Source: CAVQJU01 sp963755195 (GTDB taxonomy: Bacteria > Acidobacteriota > Vicinamibacteria > Vicinamibacterales > CAVVIG01). Taken from it: 64,000 nt of DNA. The notes beneath the pieces were generated by a model. That model saw only the letters and a program-made list of their open reading frames with translations, was not told the DNA's origin and did no database searches. The DNA lies in the NCBI GenBank assembly GCA_963755195.1, contig CAVWIZ010000001.1, forward strand, positions 248,001 to 312,000. Direction: 5' to 3'. Of this stretch, positions 24,917 through 33,042 are shown one piece after another; the stretch's first letter is position 1; each line of letters starts with the position of its first letter. The position numbers were made by a program, and so were the translations under genes.

Positions 24917-25593
24917 TGCTGCGCGCCATCGTGTTCGACTTCGACGGTGTCATCGCGGACAGCGAGCCGCTGCATTTTCGGGCGTTTCGCGACGTGCTGG
25001 TGGAAGCGGGCGTCGATCTCGCCGAGCGCGACTACTACACGCGGTATCTCGGGTACGACGATGTGGGCGCGTTCCGCGCGATTGCCGCGGACCGGGGACG
25101 GCCCTGGTCGGCGGCCGACCTCGCGAGCCTCACGGCCCGGAAGGCGGCGCGGCTCGAGGTTCTCGAGCGCGACGTGTCGGTCCTGTTTCCAGGCGCCGCC
25201 GACGCGATTCGCCGCGCCGCGGCGGTTGTGCCGGTGGCGATCGCGTCGGGCGCGCTCGGCGCGGAAATCCGCCGCGTGCTCGACGGGGCGGACTTGACGC
25301 GCTATTTTTCGGCGATTGTCTCGGCTGAAGACACGCCGGCGAGCAAGCCGGCGCCCGATCCGTACCTGCACGCCGTCGCACTCCTGTCGGCCGGACGTGA
25401 TCCGGCGCTTTCGGCCGCCGATTGCGTGGCGATCGAGGATTCACGGTGGGGAATCGAATCGGCCCGCGCCGCCGGCCTTCGCACGATAGGCGTGACGAGC
25501 AGTTACGACGCCAGCGAGCTCTCGCAGGCCGACCTGGTGATTGCCTCGCTTGTCGATCTGGACGTCGCCCGGTTGCAACGCCTGCTATCCTAG
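24916..25593 (+). CDS. HAD-superfamily hydrolase (beta-phosphoglucomutase-like)
   Basis: HAD subfamily IA phosphatase or phosphomutase, 225 residues. Motif I is VFDFDGVIADSEPLHF with both catalytic Asp, motif II is IASGA, motif III Lys is in ASKPAPDPYL and motif IV is CVAIEDSRWGIESARAAG. The helical cap (about 20-85) fits beta-phosphoglucomutase or phosphoglycolate-phosphatase relatives. GTG start overlaps the previous stop (TAGTG). Confidence 0.85.
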   Translation: MLRAIVFDFDGVIADSEPLHFRAFRDVLVEAGVDLAERDYYTRYLGYDDVGAFRAIAADRGRPWSAADLASLTARKAARLEVLERDVSVLFPGAADAIRRAAAVVPVAIASGALGAEIRRVLDGADLTRYFSAIVSAEDTPASKPAPDPYLHAVALLSAGRDPALSAADCVAIEDSRWGIESARAAGLRTIGVTSSYDASELSQADLVIASLVDLDVARLQRLLS

Positions 25594-25597
25594 GCAG

Positions 25598-26498
25598 GTG
25601 ATCGGAGAGCACTCGGTTCGCAGCTTCACGCTGGCGGCGCTCAGCCCGGATCCCGATCTGGCGATTGCGGCGCTGATGATCGCGCGGCTGGCCTACCCGA
25701 AACTCGACGCCGAACCCTACCTCGATCAGCTCGACGCGTTCGGCCGTGAAGCGCGATTGCGGCTCGCGGCCGCGCGGGTCGTGCCCGGCGAGGCGCCGCC
25801 GCACGTGGACCCCGAACGGTACGCCAGCGTGATGGCGCTCAACGACTACCTCTTCGGCGAGCTCCACTTCGTCGGCAACAGCCTGCACTACGAGGATCCG
25901 CGGAACAGCTACCTGAACGAGGTGCTCGACCGGCGCACCGGCCTTCCGATTACACTCGCGCTGCTGTACATGGAGGTGGCGCGGCGCGCGGGGCTTCATG
26001 TCGAGGGCATCAATTTCCCCGGCCACTTCCTCGTGCGCTGTCCCGCGCGGCGCGGCCCGCCGTATTCGGAGGATCTCATCATCGACGCGTTTCACGGCGG
26101 CGCGCTCTTGTCGGCAGACGCCTGCCACGAGCTGCTGCGGCGGCACGGGGACGACGCGGTGTTCGACGCGCACCTGTTCGGACACGCCACGAAGCCGCAG
26201 ATTCTCGCGCGAATGCTGCGTGAACCTGAAACGCACCTACGTGAACATGAATTCGTTCCCGCAGGCGCGGGACGTGACCGAGCTGCTCGTGGCGGTCGAT
26301 CCGTCAGCCAGACACGAGCTCCGCGACCGCGGGCTGCTGGCGTATTACCTCAAAGACTTTTCCGCCGCCCTGCGCGATCTGCAGAGCTACCTCCAGCTCT
26401 CGGCGTCAGAGCCGTTGGACGACGAAGAGCGCGAGGAACACGAACGGATCTGGGAGCACGTGAAGACGCTGCGACGAAGAGTCGCGACGCTCAACTGA
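25598..26498 (+). CDS. SirB1-family transglutaminase-like/TPR protein, one-base frameshift
   Basis: Begins at GTG 25598. The N-terminal part contains the SirB1 transglutaminase-like core: LNDYLFGELHFVGNSLHYED, NSYLNEVLDRRTGLPITLALLYMEVARRAGL and FPGHFLVR. One extra base at about 26221 breaks the frame. Repair gives MLRNLKRTYVNMNSFPQA and a C-terminal TPR-like pair with DRGLLAYYLKDFSAALRDL, ending at 26498. The cysteine of the classical triad is not evident, as is common in this family. Function is not established. It is the last gene of the operon. Confidence 0.8.
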
Positions 26499-26703
26499 AC
26501 CACGAAGATCACAAGACCACAAGAGCTCCTCTTTCCCAGTTCCAGCGCTGCCGCGCTCTGGAATCACGGGGCCGCAAACACGAAGCTCGGCCTGGAAAAA
26601 CGCGCCGCCGGCAACATGCCGATGGGGTGGACTAGATTCGATAGCAACACGAATTCATGTATGAGCGTGGGTAACGGTCGACTCCAAATAGAAGTTGGGG
26701 CTC
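26499..26703. other. Intergenic, CACGAAG/CACAAG repeat remnant
   Basis: No gene seen. The first 27 bases after the stop read as AACCACGAAG, ATCACAAG, ACCACAAG units, the same family as the intergenic hairpins at 28692 and 32933. The rest looks AT-richer than its surroundings. Confidence 0.5.
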
Positions 26704-27105
26704 ATGGCTATCCCGTATACCGTCGCGCTCGTCGTTGACCCGGCCTTCGGGGATGAGCTGCGCGAGCTCACAGCTCGGGTTCATGCTTGGGTCGTCGATA
26801 CACCTCAGAATCGCAGTGCTCTGGAGAAGGTCTGGGCTGCCGCGTCATCCCCGCAGGAGTACAGCATCGAGAGTGGCACCACGACGTTCACGCAGCGGGG
26901 TATGGATCCGAGAAGAGAACTGCATCTCTGTCATCGACGAGCTGGATCTGCACCACAATATCTACTCTCACAACCCCGGATATACGGCCTTGGAAGTGTC
27001 GGCGCCAACCCGTCTCGAGCGATCCGGGAGGCGTTTCAGGAACATGGGTTCGTCCACTTCGAACCCACTCCATATGGTTTCGTAGCTCGAAAAGATGAGC
27101 CCTAA
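26704..27105 (+). CDS. Hypothetical protein, two frameshifts
   Basis: Not recognised with certainty. It begins MAIPYTVALVVDPAFGDELR and continues WVVDTPQNRSALEKVWAAA. The best continuous protein switches frame near 26900 (an extra G in a GGGG run) to read VWIREENCISVIDELDLHHN, then YSHNPGYTALEV, and returns near 27005 to read AIREAFQEHGFVHFEPTPYG. The product of about 134 residues has the layout of a small conserved protein with a DxHHxxYSHxPxYxxLEV core. The second shift is the only one in the window that looks like a lost base. Lower GC than neighbours suggests acquired DNA. Confidence 0.5.
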   Translation: MAIPYTVALVVDPAFGDELRELTARVHAWVVDTPQNRSALEKVWAAASSPQEYSIESGTTTFTQRGMDPRRELHLCHRRAGSAPQYLLSQPRIYGLGSVGANPSRAIREAFQEHGFVHFEPTPYGFVARKDEP

Positions 27106-27592
27106 CCTCGCTATCACCAGACCGGCGATTGCGGTTGTTAGCGCAGACATCGATCACGTTCGAGCCGAGGTAAGTGCTAGTTGACCGATGCGGCCGGCCG
27201 CGGTCGGTGGGTCATGCGTCGGGCGATAGGTCTCAGCCCGGCGTGATCGCAAGAAAAACGACGCGGCGGCCACCTCCGCGCACGGCCAAACCTTGCCGGG
27301 CACGCCCATGAAAGAAAGCGCCTGCGGCCCGCGCGAGGAGAGCGAGTCTTCGAGCGCAGCGGCGCCAGCGCGTGGGGTGGGGCCCCACGCGCGTGGAAGG
27401 ACGATGTCGCCGACGCGCCGTTTTTCCGGGCTGACGACCGTGCCCGACGCGTGACCCACCGGCCGCGGCTGGCGCACGCGATGAACCTCGCCGCTGAACG
27501 CGAATATTAGGCGGACCTGGGCCGGACAGGCCGGGCGGTTTCGCTCCTACATCGGGTTGCAGTTGAGCATCGTGATGTCATCGAGTACTTCG
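27106..27592. other. Gene-poor stretch
   Basis: I see no convincing gene, RNA or promoter here. A minus-strand open frame at 27154-27477 encodes 107 residues of biased composition without any recognisable motif. Confidence 0.4.
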
Positions 27593-27991
27593 ATGACTTT
27601 TCTTCACCTTGTGGCGATCGTGGTTCATGACTACGACCCCGCGATTCGGTTCTTCGTCGACATTCTGGAGTTCGAACTCGTGGAAGACTCGCCCGCCACG
27701 ACCACGGACGGTCGCCCGAAGCGCTGGGTGGTCGTCCGCCCGCCGGGAGCCCAGACGGGCCTGCTGCTGGCTCGTGCCGATGGTGAGCGCCAGGCCGCGA
27801 TCATCGGAGAACAGCACGCCGGCCGTGTGGGCTTCTTCCTACGCGTAGACGACTTCGCTGCTCGTTACGAGCGAATGGTCGCAGCAGGCGTCGAGTTCGT
27901 GAGGCCGCCCCGGCGGGAACCGTACGGCGAAGTTGCGGTGTTCCTGGACATCGCGGGCAATCATTGGGACCTGCTCGGTCCTGGGTCCTAG
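27593..27991 (+). CDS. VOC-family (glyoxalase-like) protein
   Basis: About 132 residues of vicinal-oxygen-chelate fold: LHLVAIVVHDYDPAIRFFVDIL (strand-helix with the first metal-site His), WVVVRPPGAQTGLLLA, GFFLRVDDFAARYERMVAAGVEF and the terminal VAVFLDIAGNHWDLLGPG. Family members are lyases, dioxygenases or antibiotic-resistance proteins, and no specific substrate can be inferred. In-frame starts exist at 27557 (TTG), 27575 (ATG) and 27593 (ATG); the last matches the family start best. Confidence 0.8.
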   Translation: MTFLHLVAIVVHDYDPAIRFFVDILEFELVEDSPATTTDGRPKRWVVVRPPGAQTGLLLARADGERQAAIIGEQHAGRVGFFLRVDDFAARYERMVAAGVEFVRPPRREPYGEVAVFLDIAGNHWDLLGPGS

Positions 27992-28680
27992 CTTTTCGAA
28001 CCGCGTGTCCTTCGCGGCTCCCGCTTCTTTCCTTCGGGACAATCCTGCAGGAGCGGGCAGACGCCGCAATGCGGATCCGTTTCCGTGCACGTGGCGGCGC
28101 CGTGGTGATCGAGGTACAGGAACGCGCGGCGGAACGCGTCGAGCGTCGCGGGCAGCTCGGCGGAGACGGCCTGGCGAATCGATCGCGCCGTCTTGGTGAA
28201 GTTGGGCTGCGTGTCGCCGTACCCCAGGCGTCGCGCGACGCGGCTGACGCGGGCATCCACGGGCAGCACCTGATGGTCCGCCGCGAACAACAGCATCCGG
28301 TACGCGCCGCCCTCGCCCATCTGCGGCAGGCCTTTCAGCGCACGCCGCGCGGCGGGCAGCGGTCCCCGGATCACGGCCGGCAGCTTCGGCGAGCGCCGGA
28401 AGATGTCGACGCCGGTCCGAAGCGCCCGCACGCGCTGCTCGAGATACGGACCGGCGAGCGCCACGCTCGCCTCGAGCTTCTTCTGCGCCACCTTCCACAT
28501 CGAATCCGGCGTGAGCGCGCGAATGCGCTTGAGCGCGCCCATCGCCGCGTCGCGCTTGCGCGGCGTCGAATGCACCGAGAGCACTTCCCAGACAAACAGG
28601 GTGAACGGCTCAGCGGGCGGCGTCGGCAGCGCGCCGTAGAACTCCTTGAGCTCACCGAGCAACCGCTCCAAGCGCGACAC
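27988..28680 (-). CDS. Endonuclease III-like DNA glycosylase, catalytic Lys missing
   Basis: HhH-GPD base-excision glycosylase of 230 residues with a C-terminal [4Fe-4S] loop CTETDPHCGVCPLLQDC (C-x6-C-x2-C-x5-C). The catalytic Asp is in LPVDARVSRVARRLG. The hairpin reads GLPQMGEGGAYRML, without the Lys that gives EndoIII its AP-lyase activity, so it would act as a monofunctional glycosylase, or on another base. The N-terminus LLGELKEFYGALPTPPAEPF differs from Nth proper and resembles the EndoIII-like subgroup. It overlaps the VOC gene end by 4 bp (convergent). Confidence 0.8.
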   Translation of the reverse strand: MSRLERLLGELKEFYGALPTPPAEPFTLFVWEVLSVHSTPRKRDAAMGALKRIRALTPDSMWKVAQKKLEASVALAGPYLEQRVRALRTGVDIFRRSPKLPAVIRGPLPAARRALKGLPQMGEGGAYRMLLFAADHQVLPVDARVSRVARRLGYGDTQPNFTKTARSIRQAVSAELPATLDAFRRAFLYLDHHGAATCTETDPHCGVCPLLQDCPEGKKREPRRTRGSKS

Positions 28681-28691
28681 GGACGATCATG

Positions 28692-28759
28692 AACCACAAA
28701 GCCCACGACGGAGACAAAGCTGAACGCCAAGCTTTGTGATCGTCGTGATCTTTGTGGTT
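28692..28759. repeat. Long intergenic hairpin (AACCACAAAG family)
   Basis: An inverted repeat almost fills the gap between the M20 peptidase and EndoIII-like genes: AACCACAAAG..ACGACG..ACAAAGCT pairs with AGCTTTGT..CGTCGT..CTTTGTGGTT around an 8-base loop. It could act as terminator of the peptidase transcript or as an RNA-stability element, but there is no T tract. Confidence 0.75.
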
Positions 28760-28762
28760 CCT

Positions 28763-30142
28763 TCAGCGAGATCCCGCAATGTGAGCGATCTCATCATAGA
28801 GGTACGCCGACGCGATGATGCCCCCGTGGAAATTGCCGAGGTCGAGCTTCTCGTTCGGCGCGTGCGCGTTTTCGTCCGGCAGCCCCACGCCGAAGAGCAC
28901 CGACGGCAGGCCGAGCACCTCCTGAAACGTCGACACGACAGGGATCGATCCTCCCTCACGTGTCAGCACCGGACGCTGGCCGAACCCCTTCTCGATGGCC
29001 CGGCTCGCCGCCTGCACGAACGGGTTGTCGAACGATGTCATCCAGGGCTTCCCGCCGTGCATGCGCGTGAACTTGAGCTCGACGGTCTTGGGCGCGGCCT
29101 TCCGCACGTAGGCCTCGAAGAGATTGGCCATCTTGTCCGGATCCTGATTCGGGACCAGACGCATGCTGATCTTGGCCATCGCCACGGCCGGCAACACCGT
29201 TTTCGCCCCTTCACCGGTGAAGCCGGACAGCAGCCCGTTGACTTCGAGCGTCGGCCTCGCCCACGTGCGCTCGAGCGTCGTGTAGTCGGTTTCGCCGAAC
29301 ACCTTCGGGATGCCGAAGTCCTTCTTGTACTGCTTCTCGTTGAACGGCAGCTTCGCCCACGCCTCGCGTTCCTCCGGCTGCAGCGGCAGCACATCGTCGT
29401 AAAACCCGGGAATCTTGATGCGGCCGCCGCGGTCCTTCATCTGCGCGATCATCTGGGCGAGCACGAACGCCGGGTTGGCGACGGCGCCGCCAAACGATCC
29501 CGAATGCAGATCGGTGCTGCTGCCGCGCAGATCGATCTGGCAGTAGACGAGCCCGCGCAGCCCGTAACAGATCGACGGGACGTTCCTCGCGAACATCGGC
29601 GAGTCCGAAATCACGACCACGTCCGCCTTGAGCGTCGCCTTGTTCGCGATGATGAAGTTGTCGAGGTTGACGCTGCCGACTTCTTCCTCGCCCTCGAGAA
29701 TGATGCGGATATTGACCGGCAGCCTGCCGTTCTGCTTCAAGTGCGCTTCGATCGCCTTGAAGTGCATGAAGACCTGCCCCTTGTCGTCGGCCGACCCTCG
29801 CGCGTAGATCTCGCCGTCGCGGATCGTCGCCTCGAACGGCGGCGATTCCCACAAGTTCAGCGGATCGACCGGCTGCACGTCGTAGTGGCCGTAGAAGAGG
29901 ATGGTCGGCGCGCCGGCGGCTCCAAGCCATTCGCCGTACACGACCGGGTTGCCGGGTGTGTCGATGAGGCGGACCTCCTGCAGGCCGATGCGCTGCATCT
30001 CTCCCGCGCACCAGTCGGCGCAACGCCTCACGTCGGCGGCATGTTCCGGAAGCGCGCTGATGCTCGGGATCGCGAGCAGCGCTTTCAGTTCCTCGAGGTA
30101 GTGGTCGCGGTTGACGTTGATGAAATCGATCACGTTGTTCAT
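28763..30142 (-). CDS. M20-family dipeptidase
   Basis: Zinc-dependent dipeptidase/carboxypeptidase, 459 residues, of the CNDP/PM20 type. Metal and catalytic motifs are LFYGHYDVQPVDP (His ligand), RGSADDKGQVFMH (bridging Asp), LEGEEEVGS (catalytic Glu plus ligand), VISDSPMFA (Asp ligand) and DENAHAPNEKLDL (last His). A dimerisation domain lies in the middle (about 200-330). No signal peptide, so probably cytoplasmic, acting in peptide turnover. I chose the ATG at 30142, which gives MNNVIDFINVNRDHYLEELK. An upstream frame to 30316 is antisense to the kinase-like gene's end. Confidence 0.9.
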   Translation of the reverse strand: MNNVIDFINVNRDHYLEELKALLAIPSISALPEHAADVRRCADWCAGEMQRIGLQEVRLIDTPGNPVVYGEWLGAAGAPTILFYGHYDVQPVDPLNLWESPPFEATIRDGEIYARGSADDKGQVFMHFKAIEAHLKQNGRLPVNIRIILEGEEEVGSVNLDNFIIANKATLKADVVVISDSPMFARNVPSICYGLRGLVYCQIDLRGSSTDLHSGSFGGAVANPAFVLAQMIAQMKDRGGRIKIPGFYDDVLPLQPEEREAWAKLPFNEKQYKKDFGIPKVFGETDYTTLERTWARPTLEVNGLLSGFTGEGAKTVLPAVAMAKISMRLVPNQDPDKMANLFEAYVRKAAPKTVELKFTRMHGGKPWMTSFDNPFVQAASRAIEKGFGQRPVLTREGGSIPVVSTFQEVLGLPSVLFGVGLPDENAHAPNEKLDLGNFHGGIIASAYLYDEIAHIAGSR

Positions 30143-30165
30143 GCGGATAGGCTCCTGATGTCCGG

Positions 30166-30972
30166 CTACGCGCCGGGCTCGGGCTGGACACTTCGACCAG
30201 CGGCCACCGGCAACTCGAGGACAAAGCAGAATCCGCCGGCCGAACGCGGCGCGATCTCGAGCGATCCGCCGTGAGCCTTGATGACGCGCCGACAGGCTTC
30301 GAGGTCGCCGGACCACGACGTCTCATCGTCAGGTGAGACGAGCGCCGGATCGTCGATCTCGACAACGAGACGATCGGCGGCCGGACCTCCGCTTCGCGTC
30401 ACGACGGTCATATCGAGCGTTGAGAGCGGCACGCCGATGCGCGTCGATCTGTCGAGCAGCGTCGAAAGAACCCTTTCCAGCTGCCGGCCGTCGACGTACG
30501 CCAGCGGTAAATGCTCAGCGCGTTCAAACGTGACGCCGACGCCGGCCGCCGCCAGATCCGACCGGCGGCCGTCGAGGGCGCGGCGCACGATGTCGTTCAC
30601 ATCATGCCAGCGCCGATCGAGCGCATTCGTCTCGGTGAACGCCAACAGGTTGCGGACAATCCCGGCCGCCCGCGTCGCGTTCTCGCGGATGTCCTGAACT
30701 TCCTGGGCCGACGCGTCGCCCGGCTCCGAGGCGGCCATCACCTCGGCGGCGCCGAGGAGCCCCTGCAGCGGGCCTTTCAGTTCCTGGGCAAGGCCGGAGA
30801 CCAGCTGGCCGACACTGGCCAGATGGTCCTGCTGCTGGAGCTGCTCGCGCACATGCGCCAGCTCCGTCCTGAGCCGCCGCTCCGTGCGCCGCGCCGCGAC
30901 GTGGCGCGCGACCAGAAGAACGATGAGCACAATGGACAGAATCGTCGCGGTCAGCTCGAACCAGTCTCTCAT
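30166..30972 (-). CDS. Degenerate histidine-kinase-like membrane protein
   Basis: 268 residues: one N-terminal membrane helix (about 8-25), a coiled linker, then a HisKA-like helix DHLASVGQLVSGLAQELKGPL. The phospho-acceptor His expected in the AHE-type motif is Gln (residue 63). In the ATPase half the N-box Asn is absent (QLERVLSTLLDRSTRIG), no DxGxG G1 motif is visible, and only the final GGSLEIAPRSAGGFCFVLELP strand survives. It is therefore unlikely to autophosphorylate; it may be a pseudokinase that senses or scaffolds. It sits between the M20 peptidase and the envelope-export cluster, 10 bp after the barrel gene stop. Confidence 0.75.
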   Translation of the reverse strand: MRDWFELTATILSIVLIVLLVARHVAARRTERRLRTELAHVREQLQQQDHLASVGQLVSGLAQELKGPLQGLLGAAEVMAASEPGDASAQEVQDIRENATRAAGIVRNLLAFTETNALDRRWHDVNDIVRRALDGRRSDLAAAGVGVTFERAEHLPLAYVDGRQLERVLSTLLDRSTRIGVPLSTLDMTVVTRSGGPAADRLVVEIDDPALVSPDDETSWSGDLEACRRVIKAHGGSLEIAPRSAGGFCFVLELPVAAGRSVQPEPGA

Positions 30973-30982
30973 GACGTCTCAA

Positions 30983-32206
30983 CTAGAAACTATACCGAAG
31001 CGCGAGCGTTGCGTGTGAGTTGCGACGGTACTGCCCGATGAAGTCGTCGAGAGAGCCGGAGATGAGCGATCCGCTCACCGTTGTCCGCCAGTGCCCGGAG
31101 AATGCCCGTGAATACTCGGCCTTGACGTAGGCGCCGTCGCCGCTCTGCCGGACGGCTGTTTCAAACGAGATGGTCCGATTGACGTCAATCGTGTACGAGG
31201 CGCGGCCGACAATCGCCCTGGTGAGCCCACGGTCGGGGGCAAACGTCAGCTGCGCCCGCGGCTTCGTCACGTGCTCGCCCGAGTAGCCGCCCACCAGCGT
31301 CCATTCTCCAGTCTGCCGCTCGACCTGAACGACATACAAGACGTACTCGTCGGTTCGAGGCGTGTCGGACGTGAAGTAGGCCACTTCCCCTTTGACCGTG
31401 AACCAGCGCGTGGGTATGACGCCGTCGCCGCCGTAGCTGCGGAGCGACGGATATCGCGGGACGAGCGTCAACCGGTCGGGATCGAAGGGCGCCACGATCT
31501 CAAAGCTGGGCAGGTGGTTGAACCCGTCGAAGAACGCCAGCGAGTATTCGATCCGCGACCCCGCGTGACTCCAGCGGACGCCCGTCTGCGCGCCGCCGGG
31601 AAATTCGGCCTCGGCTTCGACGATTGACGACGGCGCGCCTGGCGGGGGGACCGTCCATCGCTGGTACGGCAGCGGAACGCGGCTCGGAGTCAACGCGGGT
31701 ACCCACACGCCGTCCAGCGTGTCCGATCCCAGCCGCACGACGCCGCGCACGCCCGTCACCGGCAGCAACTCGTTGTCGATCACGTTGAGGAAATCGCGCG
31801 GCGCGAGCCAGTCGGTGGGCGTCAGGATGTCGGTCTTGCCCCAGCGGATGAACTGCTTCCCGGCGTCCACCGTGAATCGGCCCAGACTGATCGTCGTGCT
31901 CAGCCGGCGCACCGACAGTGCCGACCTCAAGGGGGCGCGATCGAAGAAATCCATCCGCCATCTGGTGTCCACCTGCCCGTGGGTATTTGCGCGCACGTCG
32001 GCTCCGGCCGCAAACTGAATCCACGGAGCGGGCTTGAGGAACAACTCCTCCCGTATGCGCAGATCGCCGACGCCATTCACGGAATCGTTGGGAGCGTCCT
32101 GCGGGAAATAGGCGCCGGCGGCCTCGACAAAACCGCGCTGCGAGAGGGTTTGGGCCGCCACCGCCTGAGGCACGGCGATCAGGACGACCGCCAGCAGTGT
32201 TCTCAC
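30983..32206 (-). CDS. Outer-membrane beta-barrel protein of an export cluster
   Basis: About 407 residues with signal peptide MRTLLAVVLIAVPQAVAAQ from a GTG that overlaps the LolA-like stop (GTGA). The mature part shows many alternating amphipathic strands and ends in a strand with terminal Phe (TLALRYSF), the signal for outer-membrane barrel assembly. Segments such as FIRWGKTDILTPTDWLAPRDF recall porin-like proteins encoded beside LolA-like and RND or FtsX transporters. It is probably the outer-membrane component of the four-gene system at 31-36 kb. The cargo is unknown. Confidence 0.7.
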   Translation of the reverse strand: MRTLLAVVLIAVPQAVAAQTLSQRGFVEAAGAYFPQDAPNDSVNGVGDLRIREELFLKPAPWIQFAAGADVRANTHGQVDTRWRMDFFDRAPLRSALSVRRLSTTISLGRFTVDAGKQFIRWGKTDILTPTDWLAPRDFLNVIDNELLPVTGVRGVVRLGSDTLDGVWVPALTPSRVPLPYQRWTVPPPGAPSSIVEAEAEFPGGAQTGVRWSHAGSRIEYSLAFFDGFNHLPSFEIVAPFDPDRLTLVPRYPSLRSYGGDGVIPTRWFTVKGEVAYFTSDTPRTDEYVLYVVQVERQTGEWTLVGGYSGEHVTKPRAQLTFAPDRGLTRAIVGRASYTIDVNRTISFETAVRQSGDGAYVKAEYSRAFSGHWRTTVSGSLISGSLDDFIGQYRRNSHATLALRYSF

Positions 32207-33042
32207 TGGCGCCGGATTGCCTGCAGCGTGAAGTCTTCGTCTTGCATCGCGACGTTGTATTGCAGCTTGTCGAGGGTCAGCCGCGTGCGCGTGCCGCGAC
32301 GCAGGTCGGCCATCTCGAGCCTCCGCGCGGTCCAGATCCCCTGGATGTTCACCAGGTCCGAATACGTCAGCAGCCGGACGGCCTGGTCTTTGACGAAGTT
32401 CTCGATCCGCGCAAACGCGTAGTTGTCCTTGCGAATCCACACGAGCGATCGCGTGTACTGCGACGTCTTCGCCTGCTTGGGGATTGACTCGATCTTCCAG
32501 CACGGCGCGCCGTCCACGACATCGTCGCCAGTGAGCGTGTAGTCGTACTGATTGACATCGCGCTCCTCGAGGTCCTCGAAGCTGAAGTCGGTGCCGAAAA
32601 AGCGCGTGGACCGATCCTGAAGGGCGATCCGGCGGTCTCGCTCGATGGCCGGTATCCACATCCACTGGTCCGACGCACGGTCGGGATGGTTGACGACGAG
32701 CAGCGCCACGCCCTTCACTTCGGCGGGTGCGGTGAATCGCAGGACCGACTTGCTGTCGCCGTGGGCACCGAGCCGGTCGATGCTCCAGCGCTTGTCGCTC
32801 GTCTTGCCTTTCCCGTCGAACACCTGCAGCCATCCTTCATACCGCTGCGACTTCGCGTCCGTGCGCTTCTGCGCTTCATCGACAATCTGACGGGCATGAT
32901 CAGCAGCGATGGAGCTAATTTGAAAACCTGCTAACCACGAAGGCACGAAGGTCACGAAGAAGAACACTCTGTACAAGAGTGTCTTCTTCGTGCGTCTTCG
33001 TGAGCTTCGTGGCTTCGTGGCTAAGAGCCTCTCGTCACTCAT
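32203..33042 (-). CDS. LolA-like outer-membrane lipoprotein-sorting protein
   Basis: Periplasmic carrier-type protein. The body (from ADHARQIVDEAQKRTDAKSQ) matches the LolA-like domain: LQVFDGKGKTSDKRW, SVLRFTAPAEVKGVALLVVN, QWMWIPAIERDRRIA, FFGTDFSFEDLEERD and the C-terminal TRLTLDKLQYNVAMQDEDFT. The fold makes a half-barrel that carries acyl chains. The ATG at 33042 overlaps the permease stop. The N-terminus is odd: the charged stretch and hydrophobic core (YRVFFFVTFVPSWLAGF) are encoded by a CACGAAG-type repeat hairpin, yet the result looks like a signal peptide. A TTG at about 32970 is an alternative start. Confidence 0.8.
   Translation of the reverse strand: MSDERLLATKPRSSRRRTKKTLLYRVFFFVTFVPSWLAGFQISSIAADHARQIVDEAQKRTDAKSQRYEGWLQVFDGKGKTSDKRWSIDRLGAHGDSKSVLRFTAPAEVKGVALLVVNHPDRASDQWMWIPAIERDRRIALQDRSTRFFGTDFSFEDLEERDVNQYDYTLTGDDVVDGAPCWKIESIPKQAKTSQYTRSLVWIRKDNYAFARIENFVKDQAVRLLTYSDLVNIQGIWTARRLEMADLRRGTRTRLTLDKLQYNVAMQDEDFTLQAIRRQ
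32933..33021. repeat. CACGAAG repeat hairpin overlapping the LolA-like gene start
   Basis: Left arm AACCACGAAGGCACGAAG.. and right arm ..CTTCGTGGCTTCGTGG are complementary, and the core (32953-32992) is a near-perfect stem with CACTCT-gtaca-AGAGTG at its tip. Same sequence family as 26499-26525 and 28692-28759. Confidence 0.75.

Noticed and set aside
27154..27477. Possible 107-residue minus-strand gene
   Set aside because: No recognisable domain, poor start context and biased composition; kept as gene-poor sequence.
28736..30274. 512-residue plus-strand open frame
   Set aside because: Lies exactly opposite the M20 peptidase and has shadow-type composition.
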